Counted from the stretch's first letter, positions 33,201 through 48,200 are shown. The stretch is DNA of 64,000 bases from Rhipidocladum racemiflorum (GCA_036346355.1 CM070579.1:496001-560000); one strand, 5' to 3'. Program-made: numbers and translations. Notes: a model not told the origin generated them from the sequence alone.

Positions 33201-36200
33201 TTTATCGGCTCAACTCATTCTGTCAACTCTTATTACCTTGGTTCGGCTCGTTTTGTCGGCTTCGTCGTTTCTTCTTCGTCGACTCAGCTCTACCGTCGGC
33301 TCTTCTTCATTGACTCGGCTCTACCTTCGACTTCCGTTCGTCGATTTGGCTTTTTCGTCGACTTTTCTTCATCGACTCGGTTCTTCGTTGGCTGTTCTTC
33401 GTCAGCTCGATTTTTCAGGAGTTACATGCTACGACGGCTACTTCAGGACTATGACTTTGGATTTTCCCTATTTTAGTTTACCCCTGTTAAGGATATATTG
33501 CCTTATATAGATGATTCTCTTATATAGGTTTTTCATATACATGTTTTCCTTATTTAGGCTTTCCTTTTGTACCCTCATGTACTCTATATATTGTGGTCAT
33601 TAGCCTCATATTGAATACAACAAGTGCTATTCATAACAATTTGAATACGTGTTGCATCTATGCACATTTCTAGCTAGTCAAATCATATCATAATTCACAA
33701 ATTTATTTGTGTAAATTGTTAATGATGGTGTAGTTTTCTACCTTTGTCTTGAGTTGCCTTTCTTTCAGGGATCATTTATGTCTTCGGATAGTGATTATTG
33801 TGCTATAAGATTCATGGAAGTTTGCTTTATGCCGAATAAGGATAGTTAAATAAATTCTTTTTTTGTAGGACAGTCAAATAGATTCTTTTTTTTTTGTTGT
33901 AGTTCCTCATTTTTTAGTACGAAAGTAGACCATGAATTTGTTTTTGTTCATCCAATGGAACAACATACTGTGTCTTTGAGTAACAACTTTGTGTTTATGT
34001 CAAACTCTTGGCTCCTTTGGTGTTGTGGTTGAAAGATTGAATATGTCCCTATTAGGCGAATAGTTCTTCACTTCTGTATTTCTCTAGCAATGTGCTGTTG
34101 TACAACGTATCGAGCTTAATGATGTTGTTGGCATATTTTCAGATGGCAAAGGAACTCGATGGGATTCTTGATTCATCTGAAGCTGAACCTGCACATAGTT
34201 GTATTACTAGTGGTGTTTCAACCTCATATCTGGAGAAAATAATTACTCCGATATATCAAACGATGGAGGCGGTAGGTTAATCAACTAAAGTTTTATGTTG
34301 ATTTACTTTTGTGGTTAACTGTTGGTTTTATTAGATTTAAATCAGTACTGTTTCCCCACTTGTATATCTTGATGCATTTGGAATATGGTCCTATAGTCAG
34401 CTGGTAGCATTTGGCGCTTCAAGATCATGGCTATACCCATTTTCTTTATTTGTTGAAATTGTTCATTCGATATTTTACTTGGGTATATTTGGAATTGGAT
34501 TGTTGTTGTGATCCATGTGGTTTCTATGATCTAATTTGTTTACTCGTTATCCGCAAATTAAGTTTTTTATAGGGTAATTTACTGACTGTAGCTAGTTACA
34601 TATCGACTGCTGAACTGTCTTTTGGATCTTTTTCTGCTGTATCAAAAGTTTTATGCATTTTATACCTTCTACAGGAGGCTAATAATAATAATAATGGAAA
34701 AGCTGCACATTCTGCATGGCGGAATTATGATGACTTCAATGAATATTTCTGGTTTCCTCTCCAAACCATTGCCTTGTGCTGTTTCCTCTTATATTCCTTG
34801 CTTCACCGTGTTTTACTTTGTTCTATTGCATTTGTGCAGGTCACGTTCATGCTTTGAGCTTGGTTGGCCACCTAATAAGGATTCCAAATTTTTGCGCAAG
34901 CCTGCTAAGAGAAAGCGTGTAAGTTAATCGTGTTTTCTAAAGAGACTAGTAATGTTTGTCAACATGTGAGGTGTGAACATATGAGATTCAGTCTGTAGGG
35001 TAATATCGTTTGAGATTCATCCTTTTCTGTCAGCTAGTTTCATTCTAGGAGTGTCTTTGTCAATGTTATAGTTGATTTTACTTGTGGGATCCGTCTTCCT
35101 ACATTATTTTGACCATGGTTATCAAGGCGACAAGGCGAGGCGAGACGCCAGCCGAGCGCCTAGGCGAGGATTAGGCGACCAAAAATAGTCTAGCAATATC
35201 AGTATATCACCAATACATATATAACCAATATTAGTATATATGTAATATCAGTATATCACCAAAAAAAGATCGGGCTCCACCCCTTTTCTCTTTTCTTTAT
35301 TTCCTTTCCTTTCCTTCCTTTTTTCCTTTCCTTTCCCTTTTTCTTTCCTTTTTCTTTCCCTTTTTCTTTCTTTTCCTTACTTATCCTTCTTTACTTTCCT
35401 TCCTTGCCTTTATTTCCCCTTTTCATTCCAGCGCAAGGTCCTCGGCTCCGCGCCTTGGCAAGCCATGCCTGGCTCCTCGGCCCCGCGCATCCATGCCTTC
35501 GCCCCAACACCACCTCTCCTTCCCCCGCGCCTCCTTGCCATCGCCGCCGACGCCGCCTCTCCTCCCCCCGCGCCTCCTTGCCTCCGTCCCCAACGTCGCG
35601 TCTCCTCCTCCCATCGTGTCCACGTCTCCTCCCCCGTGGCTAGATCGGGGACGACGGCGGCGGATCTCCTCCTCCCTCTCCACGCCAAGCTCCATACCCT
35701 AGCTGTGCCGCCTAACCTCGCCAGCCGTTGGAGGTGGTGGCGCAATGGCGGATCTCCTTCTCCGGTTCTCCCTCTCCACGCCAAGCCTCCGGAGTTAGCT
35801 CTGAAGTCGGCGCTAGTTGCATCGCCTAGCGATGCCTGGCGACGCCTGGCGACGCCTGGACGACCTGGGCGACGACTGGGACGTCCAGGCGACCGCCTTG
35901 ACATGGCCAGGCGAGGCGACGGCCCCCGGCATCCTTCCTTCGGCGTCCGGGTGCTTAGGCGACGGCGCGATGCCTTAATAACAGTGATTTTGACTACTTG
36001 CAGTTTTGTTTAATCCTAGGAGATTTACCATCCAGTCATCCACATTCTGTTGAAATATTTGACCTATCAACTGTAGTTTCTACATAGTAATCTTGTTCAT
36101 GTTTACTCGGTTCCATTAGAGGTCTTAGCCTCCTTCAATCATTTAGTCCATACAATGTAAAGGACTTGGTTTACATTGGTCATATGAAAGAACTTAAATT

Positions 36201-39200
36201 GTTTTGACTGAGAAACGCTATTCTCATTATTAAACATAACATTTGAAAAACATATCTAGAAAACTGTAAAAGGTGGGAAAAAGGAAAAAAAAACTAGTTT
36301 TACTCCACCTTAGAAAACAAGGAAAATTGGTTATATGCCACTCCTCCCGACATAATTGATTATTTGCCTTGGATCCTATCTATTTCTCTGGGATTTGTCA
36401 CTTTTGGTCTTGAATTGTTCATTTTGCACCTTCCTTTCTTCCTCCCCTTCTTCCCCCTTCTCTTACCTCCTTACTCGTCCATACATGGCCGTGGCATAAT
36501 AAAGCCAGCTCTTAGTTTGGCACTCTAGCCCTCTTCACCCCTCTTAACGCCGACGCGTGCCACGGTGAATCTGGCATCATTCCAATTGAGCCTGTCACTT
36601 CAATCTCCATTTCCCTAGTCCTTGCTACTACCCTCCCTTCTCCACTTTGGTGCCGGTGAGGTTGGGCTAGGTCGTCGGTGGCCACCACATCTACCTGACC
36701 ACCACCACTCCACCAGATCCACGCCGCTAAACACCAAAGAGCTGCCACCAAGCACTCGACCTGCACCACCATGCCGCCTAGAGTTTGTCATCTCATTGTC
36801 GTCCCTGTCACTGTCTGGTGAGTCTTTTGGCGCAAGGCCGGCCGTCGGAGAAGACACGATGAGCGGTGGCGGTGGTGCTGGGTTCGCAGAAGGGTTGGCG
36901 AGGTGGTCGTGGAGGCTGCCATGGTGGCCACGAGCTTGACAGCCTCGTTGGCAACAATGAGGTTGGAGGTGACGCCGGAGGCGGTGACGCAGACGAGAAA
37001 GGTGATGGACTGATGGTGGGCGGTGAGGCGGCAAGGGGTGGCGGGGCTGCATCAGGGTTGGAGCTGAGGAGGCACCAGAGGTGAGCAGCTGGAACCATAG
37101 TTATCAGAAACGTGACTTGTCCGAGTTGCGGTACAAGATTTAGGTTCGCAGTGTCACTTTTTCTTCCAATTTCCACTGTGAACACGAACCCCATATCCTA
37201 AACTGGTTTGGGTTTGATGAATCCAGTTCGTGATTCGCAGGGGTTTACAGCAAATCTAGTAACTATGGCTGGAACCACTTGAGCAATGGAGGCTGTGGTG
37301 GCGTAGCCATGGATGATGAGAAGAGGGGGAGCTGGGAGGAGGAAGAAGAGGTAAGGGAAAAAATCATCCATAGTGGTTACGGGGCAAATAATCAGTTACG
37401 TTGGGAGGAGCGTCAAATCCTAGAACGCCAAACTGAGGAGTGGCATATATCCAATTTTCCCTAGAAAGCTAGCAGCTTCTGGCTTCGAAATAGTATGAAT
37501 CTAATTTAAAATTGTGAATATTAAATCCAGTTGACTCTAGATGCTTTTGTGATGATCCACTTTCCGGGTGTTGTATGATATCTGCAAAGAGGAAAGAGCA
37601 AGAGGATATGCTTACTCTTTTTTATTTTTAAAAAAATATGGAACTGCCATTCTCACTTGAATTATTAAGTATCGGACAAAAGCATATTGAGAGGCATGGA
37701 GTCTCTTGAGCAAATATGTAGCATTCATCATCACCTATCTTCATTATATGTAATGTTGGGTGGTACTGGTGACTTAGGCATCTTGACTTAAATGAAATAA
37801 ATGGGCTTTTTACTTGAGTATTGGCCCATGCCTTGTTTTGCATAATTATTGGGTTTCTTTCCTGTACTGATGTTTTCTTCTTTTAATTCTTCACCTACAG
37901 ACAGGAAAGACCAACTTTGTTGAGCATCGCACTTTTCTGCATTTGTACCAGAGTTTTCATCGCCTATGGATTTTTCTAGTGTTAATGTTTCAGGTTAGTG
38001 GTTTGAGATTGTCATCAAACATGCATAAATATATCAAGAATTTATAATGCGAAAGATACCTTTTTCTGAATGGTGATGCAGTGCTTAGCTATTATAGCCT
38101 TTCATCATGGGAAGATAAACCTTGATACCATCAAAATATTACTTAGCGCTGGACCAGCCTTTTTCATACTGAACTTCATCGAGTGTATGCTCTCTAATTT
38201 TTTGTTCATGATTTCCTTTTTACAGCTTCCCTAACTCTTCCTACCTTTTCTTTATGTTATCTTGATTAGCATCTATATTTTCTATGATGACCACTATGCT
38301 TCTTTACTAACTTATTCTTCCTTTTCTTAAAATGTTTTTGGACTGGGGTGTACTAATATTTTCTATGTTGGTTCTAATATGCTCCATGTTTTATGGCGGA
38401 TTTGTTCGTTTGCAGGCTGCTTGAATGTTATACTCATGTTTGGCGCATATAAGACAGCTAGAGGCTTTGCTATCTCAAGATTAGTTATCCGGTTCCTTTG
38501 GTTAACTGCAGTTTCAACATTTGTAACCTATCTTTATTTGTGAGTCTTCAATGAGATTTTGTTCTTATTTTCTTTTAATGTACACTAAGTTACCTATTCA
38601 CTGGAATGCTGAATGTCGAACAGGAAAGTTTTGGATGAGAAAAATGCAAGGAACTCTGATTCAGTTTATTTCCGGATTTATGTTCTTGTTCTTGGTGGTT
38701 ATGCTGCTGTTCGGCTTGTGTTTGCATTAATGGCTAAGATCCCAGCTTGTCACAGGCTCTCCAATTTTTCTGATCGGTCACAGTTTTTCCAATTTTTCAA
38801 GTGGATATACCAAGTATACATATCTTCATTCTACATCCTAGCTTGGGAATATACCTTCATTACAAAATTATGTACTCATCTTGTTTTTCATTTTTTTTAC
38901 TTAGGAGCGATATTATGTTGGACGTGGACTTTATGAGAGTATGAGTGACTATGCCAGGTTCTTTCCTTTCACTTAGGATCTTTGTACAATGTGTAAGGCT
39001 TAGTTTTTGTGATAATCACTCCAGATTAACATCTAGAGCATAACATTTCTTTCCTTTTTTTCCTTAATTTTATTATCATGATACTAATATCCAATTGCCG
39101 GCTGATCATCATATTTCACTCTGAATTGTGGTTGTGAACTTGTGATTTGTTATGTTGCTTCCTTTTTTTACGGGCAGATCCATGTACAAACTTAATTTGA

Positions 39201-42200
39201 AGTACATCAGTTACTAGCAATGCCCTGAGATATACATGAGGGTATAATTACTGCCTGGCATTAGCAGTTGCAAGCAGTAGCCTGAGATATACCCTCTGCT
39301 AGCTTCTTTACTAGTTGCCGCCTTGCTGGTCTATCACATTGAATTATTCACCAGCTTTTCTCTCATAGGCTCATAGCTAACTTGCTTTCGTTGGTTGTAT
39401 TCCTCATGGTGATTTATTTCTTGTGACAAATTTTCTGATGCAGATACGTGGTGTTTTGGTTGGTCATATTGGCATGCAAATTTACTTTTGCTTATTTTCT
39501 TCAGGTGGTTATAATTGCGTCTTTCAGAGCTTTGATGTTTGCTCTACATTTTCTGTTGTGAAAATTTACTCTTGTTTATTGTGTCATTAACTTTTGCAGA
39601 TTCGGCCTTTAGTTGCCCCAACCACTATAATTGTGCAACTCCATAATTTGCAGTATTCCTGGCATGATCTTGTATCAAGGGGTTAGTAGATACATATTAC
39701 GCTAAGAGCATTGTTCATTAGCTGCCACATCATTACTAAGAAAACTAATCATTACTAAGAAAACTATTATCTTCATATTTATCCGAATACATTGTAGCAA
39801 TGCAACTACCATAGTACCATACTAATAGTGTATTTTGTAGGAAATAAAAATGCTTTGACCATCTTGACTCTATGGGCACCAGTGGTAGCTGTAAGTTTCC
39901 TATGTTAAGCTGTAAATTTCATGGAGATTAAGAAAAAAACTCTGCGGATGATACATTGCCTTTTTTTTTATATACCTGATGGTTCACATTTTTGCATTTT
40001 TAGATATACCTGATGGACATTCACATTTGGTACACTCTTTTATCCGCTCTTGTTGGTGGTGTTATGGGCGCTAGAGATCGACTCGGGGAGGTACATTTTG
40101 CTTCTTTTATGTTCTGGTGCTGTTCATGGATCCAAGTACTATCAAGTATCAACTGTTTATACATTTCTTAATTTCTTGTGCTTTGAGAACTGGAGCATCA
40201 TTCAGGCATGTGCTAATTTAATGCAGATTCGTTCAATAGAAATGCTTCATAAACGTTTTGAGAGCTTTCCGGAAGCTTTTGCAAAAAACCTGTCCCCACA
40301 AAGGTCCTTAATCCTATTCTTTAAATTGTGTCTTTTTGACAGCTTATGATCAAGAACATCTTATTTAAATTGATTTGGGTGTTTAGGCCCTTGTTTCTCA
40401 TACAGTTTTTATTTGACACTGCAGGTTATCTAGCAGACGAGTTGCTCAGGTAAACAAACACCTATTCATCACATATTAGTTCTAATACTAAGTACTAACT
40501 TTAAAAAGATTGGTTCCTACATATTTCAGTTTCTAGATGTCCGGACAGGGTTGGGAACCTCTCTCTCTCTCACACATGCGCGCATGCATACGCACAATCT
40601 AATTTCATCATTGAAGAGAGTTTATGACAGTTTTTGTGATCCGATATGTTATAAACAAGTTTATTAAACTTAACCAAACATGTCACTCTAGTTTAGCTTG
40701 CTGTCTCACTAGCTACTAGATTAGTTCTTTACTTTTGAAGCCAGAATTCCTGTATTCTTATTTCATTCTTGTTATTACCTCTCTATCAGGGTAATAACCT
40801 AACAACTTTGACGATGGCCTGAACACATTGTTGTTTTAATGGTTCCATTTATATTCATCATAAAAATGCCAGGCTAGCTTATTTTTGAAATTTTGAGGAA
40901 GTGTATATCTGAATGTACTGAAGCTTTGATCACTCTCAACATTAGGATTCGGACCATACAAAGCTGTCTGCCTCGATATTTTCCCCATTCTGGAATGAGA
41001 TTATCAAGAGTTTGCGTGAAGAGGACTATATCAGCAACAGGTACAGTAAATCCAGCTTATTATCTTATCTTATCTAGATACCCCATTTGCTTCAATATCA
41101 TGCAAATTTTCTTTCAGGGAAATGGATTTGCTTATGATGCCAAGTAACTGTGGAAATTTAAGTCTTGTACAGTGGCCATTATTTCTTCTGACTAGCAAGG
41201 TATCCTAATTGAAATTAACTAAATTGTTTTTTGCAAGAACAAATCTGTTACATATCAGGAAACCAATGATTTGGCCGCTATAAATCTGTTGGTTGCTTCT
41301 TCTGTAGATCATGTTGGCGAATGACTATGCTTCTGACTGCAAAGACTCGCAGTTTGAGCTATGGTACAGAATATCGAAAGACGAATACATGGCCTATGCT
41401 GTCAAGGAATGCTACTACAGCACAGAAAGAATTCTCATATCTTTAGTTGACGGTGAAGGGCAGCGCTGGTATTCTTTCTTACTGAATGATGAAGTATCTG
41501 ATACTAGCATCAACGTTATTCGATGTTTGCCCTAAATTATGTCTTCACGTAATTGTAATGCATTCTCCAAATACATGTATAGGGTTGAAAGGCTTTTCCG
41601 AGATATCAAAGAGAGTATAGCACAGAGTTCACTTTTAGTGACTATAAACCTCAAGAAGTTGCAATTAGTCCAGTCAAGGCTTACTGGTTTGACAGGACTA
41701 CTGGTAAGATTGTTATCCTTGATTTTGGATCTGGACAAATAAACCAGACTAAAGTGCTTTACTTGAATCATCCGCATAATTTCTTCTGAATGAAGGTTCA
41801 ACGGATGGGCATTATGTCTTGGTTATTGTTGAAATATTTCCTTTTTCATCTATGTATGATAAATTTATCATGAAGGCATTTTATATGATAAACCAAATAT
41901 TTATTAGATACGTGATGAGACTGCTGAGCGTGCAGCTGGTGTTAAAAAAGCTCTCCGTGAGCTTTATGAAGTTGTTACCCATGAGTTTCTTGCACCAAAC
42001 CTGAGGTATGCACTAAATTGCTATTTCAATTAGTAAAAGATATCCGTTCCGCTTTCTTTTCTATAGCTAATATGTGCTTTCTTGCTTCAGGGAAGAGTTT
42101 GATACATGGCAATTATTGTTAAGAGCTAGAAATGAAGGGCGTCTATTCTCTACAATCTTCTGGCCAAAGGATCTAGAAATGGTACTTTTCTTACCCAACT

Positions 42201-45200
42201 AATTTAATATTTCTTAGACATTTATGTACTTACTAGATTGATGCTTTTATCTGTGCCTGCAGAAAGAACAAGTTAAGCGTCTGCACTTACTTTTGACTGT
42301 CAAAGACACTGCTGCCAACATCCCCAAAAATTTGGAAGCTCAGAGAAGATTGCAATTTTTCACCAACTCTCTATTTATGGACATGCCAGCAGCAAGGCCT
42401 GTCTCTGAGATGATCCCCTTCAGGTACTATAAATGTGTATGAACTTCATGCCATCTCAAGGAATATCATCCTATTAACCCTAATTATCTTGTGCAACAGT
42501 GTCTTTACCCCTTACTACAGTGAAACTGTACTTTATAGCATGTCTGAGCTGTGCGTCGAGAATGAAGATGGCATTTCTATACTTTTCTACCTTCAAAAAA
42601 TCTATCCCGGTACTATTATCACACTTCATTTTTCAAGTTCTTTTTTTCAAGTTATTATTCATGAAGGTTCTTTAGCTTTTGAACAAAGCTATGTTTTGAC
42701 ACGTTGTTTTAACCTACTCTTCAAATGGCCATTTTCTCACCACAAGCAAAATACTAAATGGATAACTTTGGGACTTGTGAATAGTTTTACTGCTTCTGAA
42801 TTCTGATTCATACAAATATCTGTTAATTGCGGCACATCGAGATGTTCTAGCCGATCGGGAAAATCCAAGAATGTCCCCTTTTTGTTATTCTGGCACGAGG
42901 GTGAGTAGAAAAACTAGTCTTAGTGAATGGTCAAAAATGTGTCCGCCTCTAATTTTTATTTTCATTTGGTTTCTCTTACAAGTTACAACTCCTGCTAACA
43001 TCCTATTTCATTAGCGCTTGGTTCTATGTAGATATTCTTACGGCCGTGTTGCAAGGTGAACTGTGCATTGCTATCAAGTTTTTAAACTGTTCTTTGGGGG
43101 AAATTAGGAGGCTGTCATAGTTAGATTTCTTCTCAGCAGTGCCCCCCTCCGCCCAACGTATTGTCAAACCAACTTACTGTTTCATGTTCTTCATTTCCTC
43201 TGTCTCTAAGAGGGCTGTACAGTATTGGAACAATTGCAGTTGTCCTGCAGACAAATCTTACTTATGTTGCATACATTTTGTTTCTATTTTCTTAAACATT
43301 TTTTCACAAAAATTCTGTAGAGTAAACGACCTTGAGTAGATCATTGTAAATACATCTTCAATTATAACAGATTTCTGACATATCAGAATTGGAGGTTTGC
43401 TTAGTGAACATTCCCATTTGGTCGGTCGTCAAAAATAACAAGTGATAAAACCTTGTTTTTTCCTTGTACCCAATTACTCAATTGTTCTACTTTGACATGT
43501 TTAAATTTAGGCAAAATTGGCTACAACATTGATATTTTGTTTCATTTGCTCCAATACACCGGCTTTTTATGCCTTTGCCGAAACACACTAAACTTCTATG
43601 GCTATTCGCTGAAACACACATTGACGATTAAAATAATATATTTGGCTGAAACGGAGAGAGAATTTTAAAAATGACTTCTCGTGCCCATGAGTCCTTCTGG
43701 TTTGGTTCAATCGTGTGAGCACAGTTCCAGTTCGGGAAGAAAAACAATGCTCGACATTGCGCTTTCGACTCAATACTGTGTACTTGAGGTTGAATTGAAC
43801 TAGTTGTGCTGCACCAGGCCGACTGACGGGCAAAAGACTTGCTGCCCACCTTCTCTCTCCTCTCTCAGCCAAATATATTATATTTGAATGGTCGGAGTGT
43901 GTTTCGGCAAATAGCCATAGAAATTTAGTGTGTTTCACCAAAGGCACAAAAAACTAGTATCCTGGAGCAAATGCCACAAAATATCAGTGTTTTGTATCCA
44001 ATTTTGCCTTGAATTTTGTTTGCGTTAATTATTAGTAATTGGTAACTCATATTTTGAAGTGCTTCTTTTTTTAAAAAAGATTGTTGTTTTCATATAACAC
44101 ATGCCCTTAGTTGTTATGGGCTAACGGCATGTCTTTTCATTTGGTTTGCAGATGAGTGGGCAAACTTCTTAGAACGAATTGGCCGCGGAGAATCATCAGT
44201 AGATGATTTGAAGGGTAGTCCAAGCGACACCCTAGAGCTGCGGTTTTGGGTATCATATCGTGGCCAGACTTTGGCACGAACAGGTCAGTTTATTGTTTCA
44301 TTTCTTTTGCTTACAACTAAATGATCAAGTTATAGAATAATCAATCTGTAATTAATACACGTTCCATACTACACATGCATAAGCTTTGTTCTGATTCCTA
44401 ACTGCATGATGCCATGATATTTGTTCTTTCTTTATTGCTAATTTGCTATATTCCTTGACTTCTGTATTTTGCTGACGCAGTACGTGGTATGATGTACTAC
44501 AGAAGAGCCTTGGTGTTGCAGAGTTACCTGGAGAAGCGATATCTTGGAGGTGTGTATAAAATTTCCTGTTGGTAGTAATTAATTCAACGGACTTGTTCAC
44601 TATCTCTTCATCCTTTTGTTTGTTTTACCAGGCATTGAAGATGGCTATTCTGCAGCTGAATATATTGATACTCAAGGCTACGAGTTATCTCCTGATGCAC
44701 GGGCCCAAGCAGATCTTAAATTTACTTACGTTGTTTCATGTCAAATATATGGGCAGCAGAAGCAAAGGAAGGCACCAGAGGCTGCGGATATTGCTCTCTT
44801 AATGCAAAGGTTAGTTAGTCTTCTTGATTACTGGATGGGTTGTAAATGGGTTACAAGGATATGAGACCCTCACTTTTATGCTACAGTACAACATAAAGGT
44901 TCTAAAGTGCATACTGTGTTAGTAGCATGCAGTAATACAATTTGAAAATACAGCTATACAAAAGTTGCATAATTTATTACTGCGAAAGTTCTATTACAAA
45001 ATCTTATATAACAAAAGTAAAGCAGCAGTGGAAAAACTCATATTGCAGTATGCCATCTAGCCCATTATTCCACAGGCAACAGACAAGGTGAAATCTTAGA
45101 AAGAATCATCGCCATTAAACCCGTAATCTGCGTTATAGTAAGCGTCTTCTGGAATATCTGTTTCTTCACCTAAAAAACAACGATAATGCAAGTTGAGTAC

Positions 45201-48200
45201 AAAAGTACTCGTAAGACTTTTACAAAATCTAAATATATGCAAGCTGAATCAATGGAAGTTTCCTACGGTGAAATTTTGCATAAAGCTGAGTTTGAATTGT
45301 ACATACTGAATAGTAAAATTGAAAGCATATACAAAATAAAAACAACTTGACGAGTAAATAAAATAACAAGCAAGCAATAATTGAATTGTAACAAATATAC
45401 TCAGCCCTTCGTGAGTAATAAAAAGTTCATTGCTGTCACATGGCAACGATTAAATGAACATAAAGCAAGTTTGCAAAAGCATTTATTTCATATCATCTGT
45501 CCCATTTTATGAAAAAAAATAGCTAACTAGTGTCAGTTATCCAAGTTATCCATGACCGTGGATACGGCTAATCGATTAGTTTTACACTCTGCAGAGGTGT
45601 ACTGCTTTACCCATATGGAATGATCATCCCTTTTTGCAAAGCTATTTAACACACTTCCTTTGGTGTGTCCCAAAGAGATCATACATAACCGTTACATTAT
45701 TCAAACCTAGATTTGCACCAGTCCGGTGATATTAAACCCTTGCTATGGTAAAAACAAACAATCGCATGAAACAATAATCTTTGAGCTCAATAAACAACAA
45801 CTGTTTCTCCCCATAGCCAGGTGTACACCGCTGCACCGATGTGCATTTACCCACAAATCCATGTGGATGCCCCTTACAAACAAACCTACCCAGAATGTTT
45901 GTGCTACTCCAGCCTACTAATGTGCAAAGCTAGTTTTAAATAGCTTAATAGGTTAAGGCCGTCCCATATCAGCCCTCATGATTGCACGGTTATTACTTGG
46001 ATCATGCAACACTATGTTCAGTCCTTGATTTGACTTGAGCAATAAATCTCCCCTTATTTACGTACATGTTAAATGTACAACCAGCTATTGCCAATACTCG
46101 CCTATGTCGAAACCATAGTTTCATTTTTATTTTTTACTAAAACATCAGTATCCTTTACTGTCATATTCAACCTTTTTAAATTTCATAAAGAGGTGTGTGG
46201 GCGTCTGCATCTTTCAACAATATCTTTCTAAAACAGTGTTAAGCATATGCAAATACTTAAATCAAGTATACCCAGTCTGTAATTCATTCATCTACTAGGG
46301 TTGTCAAGGATCACATTCCAATACTGATCAAGGAAATCCATCACTGCAGGTTTATAACTACCAATAATCCCAAAATAGGCATTATTATAAAACATAAAGC
46401 ATGCATGCAAATTTTTAATCAAGATTTTAAGTAATTATGAAAACTGGGTCTATGATCAAGAGGGTGCTTGCCTTGCTGTTCTTCGATTAACTCTGTATCA
46501 AAGTCGACGACGTCAGTGTCTACACGTCGTTGAATAAGAACATAGCAAAATACCAATTTTTAATAGTGGCAAAAAGAAGTCAAATGTAAAATCAAATAAA
46601 AGCAATACACAAAACAAGTAGGGTTGTGGGATAGGGTTTCGTGATTTTGTGTGCGAGTGTATTATTTTCGCGTTGTAGTTATTCTTATTACCGTCTGGGG
46701 TTGCACAGCACACATCACTTGTTCTTTATGAATTATTCTATTTTATTTTACGAATTCAATAAGCTAACACTGTAAACTTAATTACAATTAAATTCGAATT
46801 CAAGAGGCCAAAATTGTTTGTATTAATATAAATTAGTACATAAAACAACAGGACTAGGGCAATTAGAAGTAGCATGGTACACGATTGGCCCACACTAGCA
46901 CTTCCACGCAATAACTCCACTAAAGGCGATCCTATTATCGGAATCGCTTTAGGTACACCTGTCACAATTTTGATTGCCCAATAACCAATTTGATCCCAAG
47001 GCAAAGAATAACCAGTTACACCAACGATGCAGTCAATACAGCCAAAACCACACCTGCGACCCAAGTTAATTCGCGGGGTTTTTTAAATCCACTTGTGAGA
47101 TACACATGAAATACGTGCAGGATCATTAGAAAAGTATTGTTTCAAAATCATGTTCTTTATTGTCTAACTAGCGCAAAGAAACTGATTTCACTTCATTTAC
47201 ACATCATATTTCACACATTGAGTTCAACCTTAATTAGAAAATAATGCAAACTAACTCAATTTAAGTTTCTATGCAGATTCAGAAAGCATATGATATAAGG
47301 ATTCTAATGAAACTGGTTTTATTCAATTTCGATTTGAACTGCACAAAATTTACATGCAGCTAGTTTCAAACTTGCAATTCAAATTTGAATTCTGATTTAA
47401 ACAGATGAACAAATTTCAAATATTTTTGCTTATTCTGAAACTAGATGATTTAACATGAATTTAGAAAATTGTTTCACTTTATTTGGAGCTATGGTTCAAA
47501 AGATATAGCGATTTGAATTGGCTCGGTTCAAACAAATCAAAGAAATTGCAAAAGTAAGCTTTCACAAAAGGGAAAGCGTATTTTTGCTTTCCGCGCGTTT
47601 TCCTTTGGAGCCGAATAGCAGTCGTTGACAGCATGGGGCCACTGGTCAGCGACTTCGAGCGAGCGGAGGCGAGCGCAGCTGAGACGCTGCTGGGTGGGGT
47701 CGATTGGTCAGCATGTGGCCTTGCGCTCGTGTGGTTGTTGGTTGACAGGGAGACCCCACCTGGCAGCGGCACCGAGCAGAGGTCACGGCCAAGTGCCTTG
47801 CCGACGAAGAACCATGGCCGGAGGCCAGCGACCAAGAGACCGAAGAGCACCATCGTGACTTTGCGCATCTAGGGGATGGTTCAATTAATCTTTAAGGTGA
47901 TTGGAATAGGGGTTCCGACAGTGGCCGGCGGTGACTCACGACTAGGTTGCGTGCGACGATAAACTAGGCTAAATCCACTCTAATTAATGGCTGTTTAAGC
48001 ATCCTTGGTACATTAGAAGTTGAATTTGGGTTTTCACCTTGCGAGTGGAGCTTCGGAATGAGCTAGCGACGTTTGCCGGAATCAGAGAAGGACACGGCAA
48101 TAGGGGAGCTACGACGAAGGGTTTCTCCAATTGATTGAGGGGTTTTGTTCGTAAATTGGTTAGAGTGCTTTGGCTGCGGGGAATTTGGAAATGCGACAGT

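Noticed and set aside
46756..47064. A functional cytochrome b6 gene
   Set aside because: It is only an internal fragment with a frame loss, lies in nuclear intron DNA and lacks both ends of the protein.
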